A stretch of DNA of 64,000 nucleotides from an uncultured Dorea sp. (GCA_910579015.1 CAJTRO010000009.1:1-64000); one strand, 5' to 3'. Counted from the first letter of the stretch, positions 7,703 to 16,997 are shown. Notes: a model not told the origin generated them from the sequence alone. Program-made: numbers and translations.

Positions 7703-9127
7703 TTATTTAGCGGCTTTTCTACGGCTTGCGAAGAATAATGCTGCCGCGATGATCATGATCGCACAACCGCCGATTGTGAAGATTGTAGTACCGATACCAC
7801 CGGTTGATGGTAATGATGAAAGTGTGCTGTCTATCATATTTCCAGTTGCACTAAATACATCTTTTACCGTTCCACTTACTGTTAACTCAACTACTGTCGG
7901 AGTCTCATTAATGTGATAACCAGTAGGAGCTGTTACTTCTTTAAAGGTATATGTTCCACTTGCTAAGCCTTCAACTTTCAATGTTCCATCTTCTCCAGTA
8001 GTAACTTCTGTACCATCTTTTTCTTCTGAAACCCATCCTGTTAATTTATTGTTAATAAATGTTGCATAACTGGTTTTACCATCTACAGTTTTGGATACTT
8101 TAAATCCAGCGCCTGCAAGCTTTGCATTATCACTCAACTCATCATTATTATCGTCAGATGCATACTTTGTTAATGTAATATAACCTGTATAACTGTTATC
8201 TGTATCTGAACCATATTTAGATTCTCCATCATTTGATCCGTCTCCAACAATTACGGTATTTCCTACTTTAACATCTGTAACTACTGCCTGATAAGTTAAC
8301 ACCACATCCTTATTTGCGTGAATATTGTTCTCTAAATAACTTGACAAATCAACTGTAAAGCTATTATCATTTTCAACAGTTGCATAAATCGTTGTATTGA
8401 TGTCTCCTATTACAAGGGTAACTGCCACTTTACCCGCATTATCGCCTTCAGCTACTGTAACATAATCCGCTCCTTGAATTGTATCCTTAACAATATACTT
8501 CGGATTTGTATCTGTGGCTGGGATATATGGTACAACAGACTCAACTGTATAAGTTACTGTCCTTCCGATTTCTGTCACTGCATTCGTTGAATTACTGCTC
8601 TTCTCTACCTTTGATGTCTGCCTCTTTGCTTCTACTGATGTATCTGCCAACGATGTCGGAATTCCTGTCGCTGTATTGTACTCCGAAAAGGATACATAAG
8701 CTGCCATCGGGTTATAATTATAATTTGCTTCACTACCTTCGATGTAATATACACCTGCTGCATTTACACTAATCGGACTTCCTGTTTCAGTTGAAAGACT
8801 ATAATTTGCATCTTTTACATTCTTTAAAGCTGATGCAATATCAGAAGCAGATGCTGTGCCATTAATCATTTCCTTAAGAATCTGCTGATCAGTTTTATTC
8901 GTAAATACCGTCTTATAATTATTCGCTATTTGCTCTGTCGCAAAAGCCCAACCTGTTTCTGTGGTTGGATCAGCCTTAATCACTTGCAGATACTTAAATT
9001 TAGCATTATCTCCCGCATTGTTTACCGTTATCTTTGCTGTTAATTCTGCTGCGAATGACGTCATACTCATTCCTAAAACCATAGCCAGTGTCAATAACAC
9101 TGCAAAAATCTTCTTGAATTTCTTCAT
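7703..9127 (-). CDS. Major pilin backbone with LPSTG sorting signal
   Basis: 474-residue secreted pilin. Seen: signal peptide ending near TSFAAELT, an N-terminal domain typical of fimbrial isopeptide-forming pilins, a middle domain (KYIVKDTIQGADY ... VVLTYQAVV) and a C-terminal Cna-B/SpaA-type domain ending GTYTFKEVTAPTGYHIN, whose Glu is the usual isopeptide catalyst. The sorting signal LPSTG starts at residue 439, followed by a hydrophobic helix and SRRKAAK. It should be polymerised by the downstream class C sortases. The body of the gene is visibly more AT-rich than the sortase genes, which fits a rapidly diversifying surface protein. Confidence 0.92.
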   Translation of the reverse strand: MKKFKKIFAVLLTLAMVLGMSMTSFAAELTAKITVNNAGDNAKFKYLQVIKADPTTETGWAFATEQIANNYKTVFTNKTDQQILKEMINGTASASDIASALKNVKDANYSLSTETGSPISVNAAGVYYIEGSEANYNYNPMAAYVSFSEYNTATGIPTSLADTSVEAKRQTSKVEKSSNSTNAVTEIGRTVTYTVESVVPYIPATDTNPKYIVKDTIQGADYVTVAEGDNAGKVAVTLVIGDINTTIYATVENDNSFTVDLSSYLENNIHANKDVVLTYQAVVTDVKVGNTVIVGDGSNDGESKYGSDTDNSYTGYITLTKYASDDNNDELSDNAKLAGAGFKVSKTVDGKTSYATFINNKLTGWVSEEKDGTEVTTGEDGTLKVEGLASGTYTFKEVTAPTGYHINETPTVVELTVSGTVKDVFSATGNMIDSTLSSLPSTGGIGTTIFTIGGCAIMIIAAALFFASRRKAAK

Positions 9128-9256
9128 TTTTTCTCTCCTTTTCCCTTTTTATGGTTTTGATTGATTATGTGTGCGTGTATGGCACACGAGTTACTTCCAG
9201 TGCTGATCGCACACTCATTTTGCGGTGTAAGTGCCGCTAAAAAGTTCCTTCATACT

Positions 9257-12200
9257 TTAACTTCTCAGCACCTCCCTGCACCTTTTTTTATATGTTATCA
9301 GCGCCGCGCCTGCCATGAGCAGGATACCGCTGAACATATACCAGTAGATTCCGGAACCGCCTGTAGATGGCAATTCATATATAAGCGTATTGTAGATAGA
9401 TATTTCATGGACATTATTTTCACTCTTAAGAACGATAAAATCTTTGTCCTTTTCTATCTGTTGCGTCAATACAGCCACATCCAGCTTCCCATTATTAAAT
9501 ACTAATCTCCATTCTTTCTCACTACATGAATATCCCTCTGGCGCCTTAGTTTCTTTTATGATATATTCACCATTTAAATCATTTAGATCGGCCGATCCGC
9601 CATTCTTTTTCCACTGAATGACGCCGTTATTGTCCGTTTCTCCCGTCAATACATCTGTTAAAGGATTCTCTGTACTTGTCAAGGTAAATACTGCTCCTTC
9701 GAGTTTTTTCGCTTTATCACTGAAACTGCGCTTCACCACCTGCCAAGTAGAATTATCCTTTTCTTCATAAACATTTTCAAATATCAATCTCTCCTGGGAA
9801 TTCTTCTTGACTTGGACTTCCCCTGACATTCCTGCTGTAGGTGTTTCTTGTTTTCCAGAACTTACCCTGGTTACAGTCGTCTTTAATCCATATGGCTCTA
9901 TATCAGCGTTCTTCTCTTCCACTAAAATTCGGTATACATTCCCATCTATTGGAATATTATAGTAGTTATGGACACCTGTATAAGAACCATTTCCATTATC
10001 AGTCCATTCCATCTCTTCTGCTTTTAATTCCTTTGGAATATATCCATCAAGAGGACTTTTCACTAAAAGTACATTTTCGATTGAGATGTCAAATGTAAGA
10101 GATTTTATTTTATCCTTTAATGTATTGATCCTTTCTACCGAATCTTCTATCTCATCTATTTCTTTCAACCCTTTAATCGTCTTAACAATCCTAAAATTAA
10201 ATGTATTTTCTTTCGGATCAGGTAAACGCTGGCTAAACCACACATTGTCAATAAAGTTTCCCATACTTGGATCAGACGCATTTGAAACAAAGAAAAATCT
10301 GTTCAAATTATATTGCGGAGTATATATACCGCTATGTTCCACCCATCTGGATGAATCAACGGTATAATTCTGTACATATACACCCGGGTAGAGAAACTCT
10401 CCACTCTCATTCTTATCATTTCGATGCGCTATCAAATATTTAACTTCATCTTGTGTATCAATTTCTCCACTGCCCCCAGGTACTCCATTTTCTGCCACAA
10501 GCGTCGGCACAATTACCAGATACATTTCATCATTACCTGTGTTCGGACGCGCCCTGTGTGAAAAAGAATAATTTAATTGAACTCCCTTAACTGTAAGCAC
10601 ATCCTGATATAATGAACCTTGTGTGACTGCATTTAATTCTGCAAACTGATCGCCATCTGCCGCTGAAAAACCGCCAGACACCTTACCATAATAATTATCA
10701 ATCATTCCGGCTACTACTCTGGCTATCTCTATTCTTTTTGCACCGTTACTTTCAACCGCAGTCGTTTTCCACCCCTTAACATGATCTTGTTCGAAATAAT
10801 GATATAAAGTATTTCCTTCACTTGTCACAAGAGGCTCTTCAAAACTACCATTCTGCAATTCGCCATAATATGTTATTGATTCAGGCATTGAGTCCCCGAT
10901 CAACGCTCCTCCTATATATAGTTCAACCTTATATTCAACACTTTGATTTTCATTACTTAACATTCCGCCATCCAAAGCAACGTTCAATGAATTTCCATAA
11001 TCCCCAGTAATGACATACATATCATCGTCATATTTAACATTTGCGACTTCTTCGTATTCCTCTCTATTTATGGCTTTATACCACACATATCGTATATCCT
11101 GGTCATTATCGGCGCTGTTTTTTTCAACAGCCTCATTATACGCAGTCAATGCGCTTCCCGATAAAACCGCAGTCAGATTTCCACTTCTCTTTATGTCATT
11201 ATCAATCTTTATCTCTGCGGCTTGCATACGTCGAAATACTATCTGCAAAGGATATTGATTAATCAACATTGGATTACAATCGAATACCCTATTATCTGAA
11301 GAATCCATAAATTCCCAAGTACTATTATTATTATTGAATTGAACTTTTTCTACTTCTATCCTATTACTGATCCACATTTTAACAGGTTCATAAATGACTT
11401 CTCCCGAATCCTCTACGACAACAATTGATGTCCACTTATTTCCTATTGCGTCTTTCAAATCATACATTTTATCCTGTTCAAAATTCAGCTCTATATTACC
11501 CGCCATTGACTCTTTATCTTTGGGCTCAAGTGTCTCCCCCTCTTCATCCACAAATTCGACAGCTAAGTTCCCCATTGAACTAATATTACCACCCATATCC
11601 CACTGCCAAATGATCGTAAAAATCGAGAAATTATCCGCAACCAGCTCCACCTTCTCAACAGCCGCGTCTTCTTCTGTCGTCTCAATATTCGTTGTATCTG
11701 CCTCCGTCAGATTCTCCACCTTAACTTCGCCATCTTCGCTTTCTTTCAGATGGTTTACAGCCACAGTTGCATCTTTTGACACTTCCTTTGGTATCACAGC
11801 CTCCTTAAAGTCCATCGTCACCTTAACTTCGCCATTCGGTTCTACTTCATTACCATCCAGCACAAAGCAGATGTCATATGCCAGGAAGCCTTCCAGTTTC
11901 TGCTCATTCTTCTCGCTTTCCTCATTCAGCTTCTCACTTGTCATCTCATACTGTTCGTTGACTTTTTCTGCCTCTACCTTTTCCTCCTCTGACATATCTC
12001 TTGTGATCTCCTTTTTCTCAATCGGAGTTACAGATAATTCTGCTCCGTCCGGGATCACGCCTGCATCTGCCGTTACATGAATCACTACGGCGTCTGCGTC
12101 ATACTCTGCTTCATATGCCGGGCTTATCTGTTCTTCTGTCTGTTCCGCTGGCGATTCTTCAACAAAGTTTTCCTCTTCCTCATTCCCTCTATAAGCCGTT

Positions 12201-13276
12201 TCCAGCTCTGTGATCTTCAGATATGAATGGATAGAAGCATCATTTACATCGTATTTATTTTCTCTGACCTCATTTCCACAATTGCCTTCGATTACCTCGA
12301 TCTCATTTTTCTCCTTATTAACAGAAGAAATGATTCCCATCTGGAATGCCGTCTCTTCTCCTTCTTTCTGGAAGAAGATAAGGTCTCCCGCCTTCGGCTC
12401 ATATCCTTCCGGCGCCGAAATATAGTTCTGGTTCGCTTCATCCGCCTGAATGAACTTGTTGTACCATTCAGCTGTATCCTTCTCGCCCGGGAACAGGTTC
12501 GAAGTCAGCAGTCCTGCATAGTGCATACAAAAGTTTACAAACACCGCATCCCAGTCCGCATATACGTCCGCCTCTGCCACACCAGCATTGACAGCAAACT
12601 GGCCATAGCGTGTATAGCCTTTATGGTTTCCATCTCCTGCTGCCACATAATTCTTCGAACTTTCTTTATAGCCGATCTGAGCCTTTGCCGCTGTTACAAG
12701 GTCTTCTCCCCAGACACCCTTCCACTCTGTATTCTCATACAGCGCATCCCAGACCGAAGAATCTTCTATATCAGCAGTTGTATCTATATAACAGGCGTCT
12801 GTATGGGTATGCTCATCCCTGCCACAGGCGAGCTGTTTCTCGTTGCAGGCATCCGTATGGGTGTGTCCCTCATTCTCTTCCTGTCCGCAGATCAGAATCT
12901 GTTCATTCACATAACACTCTTCTTCGTGTACATGCCCTGCGGACTCTTCCGTTACCTCAGACTCTTCTGACGACTCGTACTCTTCCTGTCCGCAGATCAG
13001 TGTGGATTCAATCTGGTAACATGCGTCCGTATGCTGATGTCCTTCGCTTTCTTCTATTCCACAGACCAGAGCATCCGCATAACATACCTCACTGTGTGTA
13101 TGTTCTTCCATTCCACATTTCGCATCTCCTGTCATGGCGACTCCATACTGCACCAGAGCCCCGATCACGCCGCCGACCACCATAACAGCCAGAAGTGTAA
13201 CAGCAACACTTATTCTTCTTCGTTTTCTTCTCTTACTCCTTAACTCTCCCAAATATTCTCTCACAAGTTCCTGCAT
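9257..13276 (-). CDS. Giant pilus tip adhesin with Cys/His repeats and a degenerate CHAP-like domain
   Basis: 1339 residues. The start has a good ribosome site (GGAAGGTGA). Order: basic N-terminus and a membrane segment (about 23-46); five repeats of C-G-x-n-H-x-H-x3-C (residues 54-163); a CHAP-like domain (about 190-355); an acidic linker; a second set of beta domains, including a galactose-binding-like region around residues 830-1010; a Cna-B-like domain (TSTENPLTDVL ... YIIKETKAPEGYS); and LPSTG at 1302 with helix and basic tail. The CHAP-like part keeps the family scaffold but has Asp243 where the catalytic Cys is expected and Gln312 where the His is expected, so it is probably not an active peptidase. 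Tip adhesin is inferred from size, architecture and its place beside the major pilin. Confidence 0.85.
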   Translation of the reverse strand: MQELVREYLGELRSKRRKRRRISVAVTLLAVMVVGGVIGALVQYGVAMTGDAKCGMEEHTHSEVCYADALVCGIEESEGHQHTDACYQIESTLICGQEEYESSEESEVTEESAGHVHEEECYVNEQILICGQEENEGHTHTDACNEKQLACGRDEHTHTDACYIDTTADIEDSSVWDALYENTEWKGVWGEDLVTAAKAQIGYKESSKNYVAAGDGNHKGYTRYGQFAVNAGVAEADVYADWDAVFVNFCMHYAGLLTSNLFPGEKDTAEWYNKFIQADEANQNYISAPEGYEPKAGDLIFFQKEGEETAFQMGIISSVNKEKNEIEVIEGNCGNEVRENKYDVNDASIHSYLKITELETAYRGNEEEENFVEESPAEQTEEQISPAYEAEYDADAVVIHVTADAGVIPDGAELSVTPIEKKEITRDMSEEEKVEAEKVNEQYEMTSEKLNEESEKNEQKLEGFLAYDICFVLDGNEVEPNGEVKVTMDFKEAVIPKEVSKDATVAVNHLKESEDGEVKVENLTEADTTNIETTEEDAAVEKVELVADNFSIFTIIWQWDMGGNISSMGNLAVEFVDEEGETLEPKDKESMAGNIELNFEQDKMYDLKDAIGNKWTSIVVVEDSGEVIYEPVKMWISNRIEVEKVQFNNNNSTWEFMDSSDNRVFDCNPMLINQYPLQIVFRRMQAAEIKIDNDIKRSGNLTAVLSGSALTAYNEAVEKNSADNDQDIRYVWYKAINREEYEEVANVKYDDDMYVITGDYGNSLNVALDGGMLSNENQSVEYKVELYIGGALIGDSMPESITYYGELQNGSFEEPLVTSEGNTLYHYFEQDHVKGWKTTAVESNGAKRIEIARVVAGMIDNYYGKVSGGFSAADGDQFAELNAVTQGSLYQDVLTVKGVQLNYSFSHRARPNTGNDEMYLVIVPTLVAENGVPGGSGEIDTQDEVKYLIAHRNDKNESGEFLYPGVYVQNYTVDSSRWVEHSGIYTPQYNLNRFFFVSNASDPSMGNFIDNVWFSQRLPDPKENTFNFRIVKTIKGLKEIDEIEDSVERINTLKDKIKSLTFDISIENVLLVKSPLDGYIPKELKAEEMEWTDNGNGSYTGVHNYYNIPIDGNVYRILVEEKNADIEPYGLKTTVTRVSSGKQETPTAGMSGEVQVKKNSQERLIFENVYEEKDNSTWQVVKRSFSDKAKKLEGAVFTLTSTENPLTDVLTGETDNNGVIQWKKNGGSADLNDLNGEYIIKETKAPEGYSCSEKEWRLVFNNGKLDVAVLTQQIEKDKDFIVLKSENNVHEISIYNTLIYELPSTGGSGIYWYMFSGILLMAGAALITYKKRCREVLRS

Positions 13277-13292
13277 CTTCTCACCTTCCTAG

Positions 13293-13901
13293 TTAGTGCA
13301 TAATTCCCATGCGCGGCAGCGGCCACGCTCTGACTGCTGCTTTTCCCACTATCTGATCCTTTTCTACGCATCCGATTGATTTTATACGGCTGTCTATGGA
13401 GATTGCTCTGTTATCTCCCAGCACGAAGATCATTCCCTCCGGCACCTGGTAAGGAAATTCCAGTTCACATTTCCCCAGATCTTTCTTATCCAGATATGGT
13501 TCATCAATCTTCTCGCCATTGACATATACCGTACCATCCTGGTCTATATCTATATCATCTCCAGCGCTCCCTATCGCGCGCTTTAGAAGTATTCTTCCTC
13601 CATAATAGAAGCCGACAATATCGCCCTTCTCTATATCTTTTGTCTGACGAATGAATACGATCTCTCCATCTTCCAATGTCGGTTTCATACTGTCCCCATT
13701 GATCTTGATCAGCACGAAGAGTCTGGTCGCCATCAGCGCCGATATAGCTGCAACCACTACCAGAATCCCTGCTATATTCCAGAGTGTCCTGCGAAAGCTG
13801 TGCTTTGCTTCCTCTCTTGCAAGCTCTTCTCTCAGGCTCTCTATCGACGGGATCTCCATCTTCCCGGAAGTCTCGGGCGCCTCATTAGCCATGAACATCA
13901 C
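13293..13901 (-). CDS. Type I signal peptidase (Ser/Lys) of the pilus operon
   Basis: Membrane protease for general Sec precursors. Seen: one transmembrane helix (about 41-65), NGDSMKPTLEDGE with Ser71, ILLKRAIG with Lys107, and the GDNR ... DSR box. This is the bacterial Ser/Lys type, distinct from the Ser/His enzyme at 121-906. The start could be the GTG at 13901 or ATGs at 13898 and 13892; all overlap the end of the upstream coiled-coil gene (13885), so translation is probably coupled. Dedicated signal peptidases are frequent in sortase pilus clusters, where some act in pilus assembly. Confidence 0.92.
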   Translation of the reverse strand: MMFMANEAPETSGKMEIPSIESLREELAREEAKHSFRRTLWNIAGILVVVAAISALMATRLFVLIKINGDSMKPTLEDGEIVFIRQTKDIEKGDIVGFYYGGRILLKRAIGSAGDDIDIDQDGTVYVNGEKIDEPYLDKKDLGKCELEFPYQVPEGMIFVLGDNRAISIDSRIKSIGCVEKDQIVGKAAVRAWPLPRMGIMH

Positions 13902-14478
13902 CCGAAGCCGCCGGCATCATCAAATGATCATCTTCTCTTCCTTCTGTCATCTTACTCTGAACCCCCATGCTCACTACCTGTCTGGTCCTTGGCGGTCCTG
14001 ACTTCTTCCTGATCCCAGATATCCTTCCCGGTTCGAAAGGGATCTGGTTCTCTTCCGCCTTCACCGCCGTGCGGGCTCCAACCTTTTTCTTGCCCGATTC
14101 CTTCGCGGCTTCCCGCCCGCTCAACTCACGTACATTCATAAGATACTGTTCTGCCGCCCTCTGGGCCGCCTCGAACACTCCGTTGATCCGGATCGCCGCC
14201 TCCGCGATAGATCCGGCTTCTTCAAGCTCGATTGCCTTAGACCTCTTTATCTCTTCGATCTGCCCTCTCAGCTCTGCGATCTTCGCATCCTTCTCATTCA
14301 GGCGCGCGTCTTTCAGATCCAGCTTCTTCTTAAGACGCTCGTAACTCTCCGCCATGCTCTCGAACTCTTCCCTGATGTCGTCTGATTCCTGCTTAAGCCT
14401 CTCCGTCTCTTCACACTGTACAAGAAGCATCTTAAGAAGCTCCCTGCGGTTCAATTTTCTCAATTCTTTATCTGCCAT
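13885..14478 (-). CDS. Coiled-coil protein of the pilus operon
   Basis: 197-residue soluble protein with no signal peptide. Residues 15-85 are a strong heptad-rich coiled coil (ESMAESYERLKKKLDLKD and following), then a helical segment EAAIRINGVFEAAQRAAEQY, then a disordered basic tail. The family is often seen beside Lachnospiraceae pilus operons and is sometimes labelled a DNA repair protein, a name for which I see no support. The helical segment resembles DivIVA-like membrane-proximal scaffolds, so a role in localising the assembly machine is possible but speculative. Confidence 0.6.
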   Translation of the reverse strand: MADKELRKLNRRELLKMLLVQCEETERLKQESDDIREEFESMAESYERLKKKLDLKDARLNEKDAKIAELRGQIEEIKRSKAIELEEAGSIAEAAIRINGVFEAAQRAAEQYLMNVRELSGREAAKESGKKKVGARTAVKAEENQIPFEPGRISGIRKKSGPPRTRQVVSMGVQSKMTEGREDDHLMMPAASGDVHG

Positions 14479-14517
14479 AACTATTCCTTCCTTATCTGCC
14501 GCATCATTTCCCCTTCA

Positions 14518-14892
14518 TTATGCAAGAATCTCGTCAAACAACTGAAGCAATTCAATGCCGCTGTGAAATACGACTTCCATGTTCTCGTTCTGCCAGATCA
14601 GCTTTCCCTGCCAGGTATGATGCTCCCGAAAAAGAATCTGGATGCGGAATACGGCGATTCCTTCCCGCCCTTCCTGCGCCGGTGCGATAAAAGGCAGCGG
14701 GCTTTTGGGGCAGTCCTCCAGGTCAAGCAGACTATTCAGAAGCAGGACCAGCTGCGACAGACTCTGGAGCTTCGCCTCATGAACTAACCGGGGATGCCTG
14801 AGATATCCGTCCAGAATTCCGTTGCAGTAAGACAGTACGGTGACAACTGCTTCACGGCTGTGACAGGGAATCATGTTCCCTCGGAGCATCAT
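14518..14892 (-). CDS. Small conserved protein, paralogue of the 16403-16906 protein
   Basis: Function not recognised. Start at 14892 (MMLRGNMIPC) is favoured because AGGTGG lies about six bases upstream. The C-terminal half (FRIQILFREHHTWQGKLIW ... GIELLQLFDEIL) matches the end of the 16403-16906 protein position by position: aromatic-rich strand, H-x-WQG, W, then an amphipathic helix ending L-F/I-D. The two copies flank the BTAD regulator, suggesting a shared regulatory or sensory job. No membrane segment or signal peptide is seen. Confidence 0.6.
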   Translation of the reverse strand: MMLRGNMIPCHSREAVVTVLSYCNGILDGYLRHPRLVHEAKLQSLSQLVLLLNSLLDLEDCPKSPLPFIAPAQEGREGIAVFRIQILFREHHTWQGKLIWQNENMEVVFHSGIELLQLFDEILA

Positions 14893-15008
14893 GTTAACAC
14901 CACCTTTTCCTCCTGTTTGTAGGTTCACTATATCAAGCCGGTATTAGCTGACTGTTATTTTTTAGAAATATTTGATCGCTATTTTTATTTTTGCCTTTTG
15001 TCCTGGCT

Positions 15009-16271
15009 TCATTGTGCCCGGACCATATCGGATGAGGCTGTCTCGGGACACAATGCCGATATCCGGAAAGACAGCTGCGCGCTGGAATGCCGGTAGGTCT
15101 TGTGGAATGTACAGTCAAGCCTGCTGATCACAATCTGTGCATTCTCCGGATCGGTCCCCGTAAGCATCAGTATGTAGGAGCCTGCCGTCAGCCTTGCCAC
15201 CGGATCTCCTGTTCTAAGCCCGTCCTGAAGGATACGTTCCAGTCTTCTTGCGTCTGTGGAAGGCGCCGCATTCTCTCCGATACTTACGATCACCAGCGTC
15301 GACGTCTGTCCTGACCGCGCAAGGTGGCGTTTTTCCAGGGCAACAATACTCTGGAACATTCCGAAACTGCAAAAGAAGGCTCGTTTATTTGAATTCCCCT
15401 CGCATACCAGACGGAAGATCTCTCTTTCGTCTCCTCTGTCCTCCTTACGCAGCCCCAGAGCGAATGTATAGAGCTGTTCTATCCGTTCCGACGGCGCTAT
15501 CCCCAGATCCTTAAGTATCCGTTTTCGAAAAATCTCGTACCTGTCCACCGCCTGTTCCGGCTGTCCAATCGCAATAAATGCCCGCATCAGGTGCGCTGTG
15601 AAGTCCTCCATATAAGGATCTGCCTGATATGCCTGACTGCTGACGGCGGCCATCTCCATCCATTCTTCCTCTGCCTCCAGAAGAGGCAGTAATGCTTTGC
15701 AGGCATCCAGATACAAGGTTCGGTAATATTGTCTCGGCACAGTTATCCACTCGCTGTCATTTCCCATGAGCAGATCGCCCTTGTAGAGAGATACCGCCTG
15801 CCGGAGAAATGTAAGACATGCTTTCCCGGAACATTTCCTTGCTTCCAGGCACATCCTCTCGAATTGCTCCGTGTCCAGCTCTATCCGGATTCCGGGATTC
15901 CAGCCATAACATCCCTGGAGTGTCTGAAGCAGGTCCGTCTGTCTCGGAAACATATCTTTGAGCAGGTTCCGGATCTTGAACAGCATATTGCGCAGTGCAT
16001 TTGCCGGATCACTGCTGTTATTCTCCGTCCAGAATACCTCGATCAGTTCTTCCGTGGAAATGTTCCGCGCGTGGTTCATGATCAGGTACTGCAAAAATGA
16101 CAGCGTTTTCTTTCCGGCCTTCTTCCGGGCAGAATATGAGAATGAACCAAGCAGTTCAAAACGGATAACCTCTTTCTCCGCTTTTTCTGTTGCTTCCGCC
16201 GCATCTGTTAATCCTGTTGCTTCCAACGCTCCTGTTAATCCTGTTGCTCCTGTTGCTTCCATCTCTTCCAT
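15009..16271 (-). CDS. SARP/BTAD-family transcriptional regulator with GGDEF-like C-terminus
   Basis: Likely activator of the pilus operon in which it lies. After a low-complexity start (repeats of ATGLT), residues 38-130 form an OmpR-like winged helix (RFELLGSF ... LLQTLQGCYGW), residues 134-272 form a helical BTAD (LYKGDLLMGNDSEW ... RYEIFRKRILKDLGIAPS), and residues 300-412 resemble a GGDEF fold (LRTGDPVARLTAGSYILML) but with no GGDEF or GGEEF signature, so no cyclase activity is expected. The ATG at 16271 with GGAAGAG upstream is preferred to the TTG at 16277. Six 17-bp tandem repeats precede it. Confidence 0.82.
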   Translation of the reverse strand: MEEMEATGATGLTGALEATGLTDAAEATEKAEKEVIRFELLGSFSYSARKKAGKKTLSFLQYLIMNHARNISTEELIEVFWTENNSSDPANALRNMLFKIRNLLKDMFPRQTDLLQTLQGCYGWNPGIRIELDTEQFERMCLEARKCSGKACLTFLRQAVSLYKGDLLMGNDSEWITVPRQYYRTLYLDACKALLPLLEAEEEWMEMAAVSSQAYQADPYMEDFTAHLMRAFIAIGQPEQAVDRYEIFRKRILKDLGIAPSERIEQLYTFALGLRKEDRGDEREIFRLVCEGNSNKRAFFCSFGMFQSIVALEKRHLARSGQTSTLVIVSIGENAAPSTDARRLERILQDGLRTGDPVARLTAGSYILMLTGTDPENAQIVISRLDCTFHKTYRHSSAQLSFRISALCPETASSDMVRAQ

Positions 16272-16300
16272 AATCAATTCTCTTCCACAATTACTCCTTG

Positions 16301-16402
16301 TTAATGCGCATTCTCCGTTAATGTGCCGTCCCTGTTAATGTGCCGTCCCTATCAATACGGCGTCCCCATTAATGTGCGATTCCCTTCAACATGCGTTTCC
16401 CG
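16301..16402 (-). repeat. Six 17-bp tandem repeats between two operon genes
   Basis: Exactly 102 bases, six contiguous 17-bp units (plus-strand type TTAATGTGCCGTCCCTG; copies 2 and 3 differ only in the last base), filling the gap from the stop of the 167-aa gene to just upstream of the regulator. Unit length is not a multiple of three. It lies in the leader of the regulator, so copy-number changes could tune its translation. Confidence 0.85.
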
Positions 16403-16906
16403 TCAGTTTCCATCCGGCCGTCCCAGTGCGCCGTCAATCAGTCTGACCAGCTCTAATGCACTTCTGAAATATTCCTTCTTCTGTTCATCAACCCAGGTTA
16501 CTTCCCCCTGCCAGCTTGAATGCTGTCTGTGCTGTACGCGGATGATGAACGTCGCGTCCGTCCCTCTGTTTTCAATCACATTCTCGAATGTTGCCATCTC
16601 TCCCATATCCTTTCGCTTATATTCCGGAAGCCCGGGTATTCTCCTGCTTCTTCTAAGCGCTCGCTCTCTTGCCTTCCGGTCTACGAAGAAGCTGCGGGAT
16701 TCTGTGGAGGCGAACGGGAACTGGAGTTCATCGTAGAATCTATCCATCTGTTCCAGCGCCGTAAGCAGAGAACTGAACCGGACCGGATGGTCTGTGTACT
16801 GATGATACAGACGTCCGTCCTGGCGTTCTGCATTATAGGAATCCATGCACAAAGCCACGATATTGGGACTGTGCAGGACCAGCCTCTCCCTGGGTTCCTT
16901 CTCCAT
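16403..16906 (-). CDS. Small conserved protein, first gene of the pilus operon
   Basis: Function not recognised. 167 residues; the end (FIIRVQHRQHSSWQGEVTW ... ALELVRLIDGAL) aligns with the 14518-14892 protein, while the N-terminal half (PNIVALCMDSYN ... PFASTESRSFF) is its own. A good ribosome site (GGGAGGG) lies before the start. Only about 70 bases separate it from the left inverted repeat of the recombinase segment, so it would be the first gene read from an inverted promoter. Together with the regulator and the second copy it makes a three-gene regulatory head of the operon. Confidence 0.65.
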   Translation of the reverse strand: MEKEPRERLVLHSPNIVALCMDSYNAERQDGRLYHQYTDHPVRFSSLLTALEQMDRFYDELQFPFASTESRSFFVDRKARERALRRSRRIPGLPEYKRKDMGEMATFENVIENRGTDATFIIRVQHRQHSSWQGEVTWVDEQKKEYFRSALELVRLIDGALGRPDGN

Positions 16907-16975
16907 AGTTATCCCTCCCTCTCAATACTGAAGAGTCACCTGTTCCGATATAAATAATTAAGTGCACGCAGGCTT

Positions 16976-16997
16976 TCGTAGAGTATCCCGCTCTACG
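16976..16997 (+). repeat. Left inverted repeat / recombinase core site
   Basis: 22-bp sequence identical to the complement of 18743-18764. Internal arms CGTAGAG and CTCTACG, spacer TATCCCG. No U-run follows in the leftward direction, so transcription from the right could pass into 16906. Confidence 0.85.

Noticed and set aside
16301..16402. Iterons of a plasmid or phage origin
   Set aside because: No replication protein nearby; the repeats exactly fill an operon gap.
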